Shown piece by piece: positions 6,119-9,476 of a stretch of DNA of 9,476 bases. Numbering within the stretch: the stretch's first letter is position 1; every line of letters starts with the position of its first letter. Below the pieces are notes generated by a model. The model was not told the DNA's origin and made no database searches. It saw only the letters and a program-made list of their open reading frames with translations. This DNA is from Lysobacterales bacterium UBA5700 (GTDB lineage Bacteria > Pseudomonadota > Gammaproteobacteria > Xanthomonadales > Xanthomonadaceae), in contig DIHI01000017.1 of assembly GCA_002420085.1 (NCBI GenBank), positions 5,372 through 14,847 on the forward strand, read 5' to 3'. Position numbers and translations under genes: made by a program.

Positions 6119-6124
6119 ATTATA
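6119..6124 (-). promoter_or_regulatory. tdh: Consensus -10 box of tdh
   Basis: The minus strand reads a perfect TATAAT here, 47 nt upstream of the tdh ATG, giving a leader of about 40 nt. No good -35 hexamer is seen at 16-18 nt. A 10-bp palindrome, GCACCGGTGC, lies at 6130-6139 in the spacer. Confidence 0.5.
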
Positions 6125-6129
6125 GCGCC

Positions 6130-6139
6130 GCACCGGTGC
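6130..6139. repeat. 10-bp palindrome in the tdh promoter spacer
   Basis: GCACCGGTGC is a perfect palindrome 5 bp upstream of the tdh -10 box. Its position between -10 and -35 is where a repressor or a spacer-distorting activator could bind. It may also be chance in GC-rich DNA. Confidence 0.25.
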
Positions 6140-6235
6140 TGCCCCGGCCGCCTTGCGCTCGATCAGGGCCGACCTCCCGACGGTCGATCGGATCGTTCTG
6201 GCGGTCGGTCCGAACCGAACCATCACCCCGGTGCC

Positions 6236-6264
6236 GGGACAGCGGTCCGCTCGGCTTCTATACT
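6236..6264 (+). promoter_or_regulatory. Sigma-70-type promoter of the S46 peptidase gene
   Basis: GGGACA (6236-6241), 17 nt of spacer, then TATACT (6259-6264) gives four and five matches to the -35 and -10 consensus. Transcription would start near 6271, about 29 nt before the ATG. It fires away from tdh, so the 228-nt region 6072-6299 is a divergent promoter region. Confidence 0.55.
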
Positions 6265-6289
6265 GCCGGCTTCGCTCGCCAGTCCCGAC

Positions 6290-6293
6290 GGAG
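6290..6293 (+). promoter_or_regulatory. Ribosome binding site of the S46 peptidase
   Basis: GGAG lies 6 nt before the ATG at 6300. It decides for this start over the open frame that runs up to 6153, and the signal peptide also begins here. Confidence 0.6.
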
Positions 6294-6299
6294 TCCACC

Positions 6300-8471
6300 A
6301 TGCCATCACCGCCGAACGTCCGCATCGCCGTCCTTGTCCTTGCCTGCTGCCTCACCACCCCGAGCCTGGCAGGCGAGGGCATGTGGGCACCCTGGCAACT
6401 GCCGGAGATCGCCGAACCCTTGCGCCAGCGCGGCCTGGCCCTGGACACCGAGCGTTTGTCCGACCTCACCGGCGACCCGCTCGGCGCCGTGGTCAGCATC
6501 GGTGGCTGCACCGCCGGCTTCGTTTCTCCGAACGGTCTGGTGGTCACCAATCATCACTGCGCCCACGGTTCGATCCAACTCAACTCGACACCCGAGAACG
6601 ACCTGCTGCGCGATGGCTTCGTTGCCCGGACGCCGGCTGACGAGCCCAGCGCCGGCCCGAACGCGCGGGTCTTCGTGATCGATGAGATCAGCGATGTCAG
6701 CGAGCGCGTCCTGGCGGGTCTCGGCCCGCGCAGTCGTGGCAGCGAGCGTGCCCGTGCCATCGAAGCGGCGCAGAAGGCGATCATCGCCGAGTGCGAGGCC
6801 GAGCCCGGCTACCGCTGCCGGGTCCACGAGTTCTTCGGCGGCCTGGAGTACCGGCTGTTCAAGCAGATGGAAATCAAGGATGTCCGCCTGGCCTACGCCC
6901 CGCCGGGTGCGATCGGCAAGTACGGCGGCGATGTCGATAACTGGATGTGGCCGCGCCACACCGGTGACTTCGCTTTCTACCGGGCCTATGTCGGTCCCGA
7001 TGGTCGCCCCGCTGCTTATGCCAAGGAGAACGTGCCCTACCAGCCCCTGCATTGGCTGAAGATCGCTCCGGCCGGCCTGCAAGCGGGTGATTTCGCCATG
7101 GTCGCCGGCTATCCGGGCCGCACCTTCCGCTATGCCCTGGCCGACGAGTTCGCCGAAACCGTCGATTGGAACTACCCGACCCGGATCGGCCTGTATCGCG
7201 ATCTGCTCGACATCATCCAGCGTGCCGGTGCCGAAGACCGGGCGATCGAGATCAAGTACGCCAGTTTCGACGCCGGTTGGAACAACGTCCTCAAGAACCT
7301 GCAAGGTCAGCTCGATGGTTTCGCCCGAGCCGGCGCCGGCGACATCAAGCGGGATCGCGAGCAGGCTGTGCTGGACTGGCTCAAGACCCGCGGCCGCGAT
7401 GGTCGCGATGCCCTGGATGCCCACGCCGGCCTGCTCGCCCTCGCCAGCGAACGACAGGCCAGCCGCGAGCGCGATCTGCTGATCGGCATGTTCACCAACA
7501 TCGGCCTGCTGGATGCCGGCAGGCGCCTGTATCGGCTGGCGATCGAACGCGAGAAACCTGATGCCGAGCGCGAGCCCGGCTATCAGGTCCGCGACGAAGC
7601 CACCCAGCGCGGTGGTTTGCAGCAACTGGAGCGCCGGCTCGATCCGAGTGTCGATCGACGGATCATGGCCTATTGGCTCAAGCGCTATCTCGCCCTGCCG
7701 GCCGATCAACGCCTGGCCGAGTTGGATGCCTGGATCGGTCCGGATCCGAGCGCCCTGGATGCCCGTCTGGATGCGCTGTACGCCGGCACCCGATTGCACG
7801 AGACCGACGTCCGTATGGCCTGGCTCGACCGCGATCGTGCCGCCATCGAAGCCAGCGACGACAGCGTTCTGCGCCTGGCGGTGCAACTGATGCCCGCCCT
7901 GTTGCGCCTGGAGGCCGCCGATCGTCAGCGCACCGGCGAAGATCAGCGACTGCGCTCGCGCTTCATGCAGGCGGTGATCGATTACAACCGCGAGCAGGGC
8001 AGTCCGGTCTATCCCGATGCCAACGGTACCCTGCGCCTGACCTTCGGCAATGTCATGGGCTACCGTCCGCGTGATGGTGTGGTCTACGAGCCGTTCACCC
8101 GGATCGACGGCATTCTCGAAAAGGACACCGGGGTCGAGCCGTTCGACTCGCCGGCCAACCAACTCGACCTGATCCGGCGCAACCACACTGCGGGCCGTGC
8201 CGGCCTGAAACCTGGCGTCCTGCCGGTCAACTTCATGACCGATCTCGACGTGACCGGTGGTAATTCCGGCTCACCCACCCTCAACGCACGGGGTGAACTG
8301 GTCGGCCTGGTGTTCGACATGACCTGGGACAGCGTCGCCTCCAACTGGGTGTTCAACCCGGATCTGACCCGCACCATCCATGTCGATATCCGCTACCTGC
8401 TGTGGGTAATGGAACAGGTCTATCCGGCGCCGGAGTTGCTGCACGAAATGGCCGTGGCCGAGGTCATGTGA
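6300..8471 (+). CDS. Secreted S46-family dipeptidyl-peptidase (DPP7/DPP11/DAP BII type)
   Basis: The 723-residue serine peptidase is predicted to remove dipeptides from peptide N termini in the periplasm or outside the cell. Residues 1-24 are a signal peptide (hydrophobic 8-19, cleavage after SLA), leaving the mature N terminus GEGMW, typical of the family. The chymotrypsin-like catalytic triad is His86 (VVTNHHCAHG), Asp223 (RHTGDF) and Ser656 (TGGNSGSP), almost the numbering recalled for Pseudoxanthomonas DAP BII (86/224/657). Cys70 and Cys87 flank the active-site His and probably pair, as may Cys165 and Cys173. A helical insert (about 290-560) forms the N-terminus-gating domain. The S1-determining residue 18 after the Ser, Gly in DPP7 and Arg in DPP11, is Met674 here (VFDMTW). 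Length fits the family. Gly/Arg assignments are from memory. Confidence 0.95.
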   Translation: MPSPPNVRIAVLVLACCLTTPSLAGEGMWAPWQLPEIAEPLRQRGLALDTERLSDLTGDPLGAVVSIGGCTAGFVSPNGLVVTNHHCAHGSIQLNSTPENDLLRDGFVARTPADEPSAGPNARVFVIDEISDVSERVLAGLGPRSRGSERARAIEAAQKAIIAECEAEPGYRCRVHEFFGGLEYRLFKQMEIKDVRLAYAPPGAIGKYGGDVDNWMWPRHTGDFAFYRAYVGPDGRPAAYAKENVPYQPLHWLKIAPAGLQAGDFAMVAGYPGRTFRYALADEFAETVDWNYPTRIGLYRDLLDIIQRAGAEDRAIEIKYASFDAGWNNVLKNLQGQLDGFARAGAGDIKRDREQAVLDWLKTRGRDGRDALDAHAGLLALASERQASRERDLLIGMFTNIGLLDAGRRLYRLAIEREKPDAEREPGYQVRDEATQRGGLQQLERRLDPSVDRRIMAYWLKRYLALPADQRLAELDAWIGPDPSALDARLDALYAGTRLHETDVRMAWLDRDRAAIEASDDSVLRLAVQLMPALLRLEAADRQRTGEDQRLRSRFMQAVIDYNREQGSPVYPDANGTLRLTFGNVMGYRPRDGVVYEPFTRIDGILEKDTGVEPFDSPANQLDLIRRNHTAGRAGLKPGVLPVNFMTDLDVTGGNSGSPTLNARGELVGLVFDMTWDSVASNWVFNPDLTRTIHVDIRYLLWVMEQVYPAPELLHEMAVAEVM

Positions 8472-8491
8472 ATTGCGGAATCGGCGTGATC

Positions 8492-8523
8492 GGCTGGCTT
8501 CGGCCGGTCACACCGACCGGCCG
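8492..8523. terminator. Overlapping hairpins between convergent genes, possible bidirectional terminator
   Basis: Two alternative stem-loops lie between the S46 and VanY stops. One pairs 8492-8498 with 8503-8509 (seven pairs, two of them G-U) around a UUCG loop closed by C-G on plus-strand RNA. The other pairs CGGCCGGTC (8501-8509) with GACCGGCCG (8515-8523) around a 5-nt loop, nine perfect pairs, and reaches into the last codons of the VanY gene. The two share the 8501-8509 segment and exclude each other. No U-tract follows, so intrinsic termination is uncertain. Confidence 0.45.
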
Positions 8524-9359
8524 GATCCGGCGTGGCCCGCCAGGGGGCAGGGCTGCCAGCACCAGTGCCAGGGTTCGTAGTCGATGCCGTGCGGGTTGTC
8601 GCGCGGATAGCTCAGCCGGAAACCGAACCGTGCGCCATGCTCGCGCAGCCAGGCGAATGCCGGCGTGGTCTCGAACCCGATGTCCGCCGGAGCCTGGCCA
8701 GGACAGCCGATGTCCAGTGCCCGCCCGCTGTGGTGCTCGCTGTAGCCGGGCGCTGCATTGACCCGCAGGATGTCGTCGATCGTCTGGCCGCGTCCGAGTT
8801 TGCGTCGGATGATCGCCACCTGGTAATCGTGGCTGCGATAACCGGAGATGACATCCAGTGCGACGCCCTCGCGTGTGGCCGCCCGATGCAGCGCTTGCCA
8901 GGCGCGAGCGGCCGCTGCCAGCAGCCAGAGCGGTCGTCGGTAGCGGTCGAAGCCGGCCAGACGCAGTTCGCCGGGCTCGGGAATCAGGCTCAGCGCATGC
9001 CGTTCGCCGTAGTCCGGGCCGATGCCGAGTTCCATCAGGCGTCGTCGAACGCCGGTCAGTGGCAACACTCGATCGCCAGCGGTGGGTGGGTGCCGGCGGC
9101 CGGCCCGCTCGACCAGTTCGAGCCATTCGGCCCGATCGATCCGCGCCAGGTTCGCCGGCTCGATCAGCCGGCACCGGTGCGAGCCACGGCCGCCGATGTT
9201 CAGACTGGCCAGGTAGCGCCCATCGTGCTTGCGTCGGATCAGCCAATCGCCGCCGGCCAGGCAGCGGGCCACGCCATTGCCGCGCGCGCGTGCCAAGGCC
9301 GCCGGCACGGCTTCCAGTGATGCCGAGTTGATCAATCGCCAGGCGTTCGCTGCGGGCAT
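8508..9359 (-). CDS. VanY-type D-alanyl-D-alanine carboxypeptidase (peptidase M15B)
   Basis: The 283-residue zinc peptidase is predicted to trim the terminal D-Ala from peptidoglycan stem peptides. The catalytic domain (about 140-270) has SGYRSHDYQ (172-180), then the zinc motif SEHHSGRALD (207-216) giving His209 and Asp216. EPWHW (262-266) gives the catalytic Glu262 and third ligand His265. WLREHGARFGF (237-247) is also typical. Residues 1-135 form an unassigned N-terminal region that includes LTGVRRRLMELGIGPDYG (101-118). No signal peptide or membrane helix is visible, which is odd for an enzyme acting on cell-wall peptides. An in-frame stop at 9369-9371 rules out a longer N terminus by this frame. 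The ATG at 9357-9359 has only a weak Shine-Dalgarno. It converges on the S46 gene with a 36-nt gap. Confidence 0.9.
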   Translation of the reverse strand: MPAANAWRLINSASLEAVPAALARARGNGVARCLAGGDWLIRRKHDGRYLASLNIGGRGSHRCRLIEPANLARIDRAEWLELVERAGRRHPPTAGDRVLPLTGVRRRLMELGIGPDYGERHALSLIPEPGELRLAGFDRYRRPLWLLAAAARAWQALHRAATREGVALDVISGYRSHDYQVAIIRRKLGRGQTIDDILRVNAAPGYSEHHSGRALDIGCPGQAPADIGFETTPAFAWLREHGARFGFRLSYPRDNPHGIDYEPWHWCWQPCPLAGHAGSGRSV

Positions 9360-9476
9360 GCTCGATCGTCATCCAACCGCGCGGGCGCGGCCACGGTCGC
9401 CAATGGTCGCATCGACCGCCGACAGCGACAAGGCGGGCAGGGCTGGCGCCACCCCGGATCACGCAGCACGGGCGTT
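9360..9476. other. Upstream region of the VanY-type gene, no gene seen
   Basis: These 117 bases hold no ORF with coding character on either strand and no convincing promoter hexamers. They probably contain the VanY gene's control region, which continues past the window edge. Confidence 0.4.

Noticed and set aside
6203..6221. Short inverted repeat TCGGT/ACCGA in the divergent promoter region as an operator
   Set aside because: A 5-bp arm with a 4-nt loop is too weak to separate from chance in this base composition.
6300..8471. S46 peptidase as the protease that releases the borosin core
   Set aside because: It is exported by a signal peptide, cuts dipeptides from N termini, is divergently transcribed and is separated from the locus by tdh. 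Nothing links it to the precursor.
8464..9462. 332-residue minus-strand ORF overlapping the VanY gene
   Set aside because: Arg/Pro/Gly-rich shadow frame without motifs, whereas the 8508-9359 frame carries the full M15B motif set.

Overview
The window is GC-rich DNA with dense gene packing and looks like a gammaproteobacterium of the Lysobacterales (Xanthomonadales) or close kin. This is inferred from the predicted proteins: an S46 dipeptidyl-peptidase resembling the Pseudoxanthomonas type, a TPR-GGDEF diguanylate cyclase, and a threonine catabolism pair close to E. coli Tdh and Kbl. No rRNA, tRNA, insertion sequence or CRISPR array was seen. Eight complete genes and one partial gene are supported, and only the S46 peptidase lies on the plus strand.

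Layout, read along the minus strand from 6071 down to 1: tdh (L-threonine 3-dehydrogenase); a four-helix membrane protein with a peroxiredoxin-like CPLC domain; a GNAT acetyltransferase 10 nt further on; a tetrapyrrole-methylase-fold enzyme of the borosin (SonM) type; a 90-residue SonA-like borosin precursor overlapping the methyltransferase stop by 8 nt; a secreted-sensor TPR-GGDEF diguanylate cyclase 37 nt downstream; and the first 85 codons of kbl (glycine C-acetyltransferase), cut by the window edge. Divergent from tdh, with a shared 228-nt promoter region, is the secreted S46 dipeptidyl-peptidase (6300-8471, plus). It converges on a minus-strand VanY-type D-Ala-D-Ala carboxypeptidase (8508-9359) across a 36-nt gap with strong hairpin potential.

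The main result is a compact split-borosin locus at 2316-3420. The methyltransferase keeps the Tyr / Arg-x3-Tyr / Tyr pattern used by borosin alpha-N-methyltransferases. The small downstream protein aligns almost without gaps to SonA and ends in a hydrophobic core, MWCVLVVP, followed by an acidic tail. The predicted product is a ribosomal peptide N-methylated on its backbone, most likely at Leu62 and Val64. Generic annotation would probably read this as 'SAM-dependent methyltransferase' plus 'hypothetical protein'.

Tdh and Kbl catalyse consecutive steps (threonine to 2-amino-3-ketobutyrate to glycine plus acetyl-CoA) and are usually encoded side by side. Here about 4.8 kb containing the redoxin, GNAT, borosin and diguanylate cyclase genes lies between them, on the same strand.
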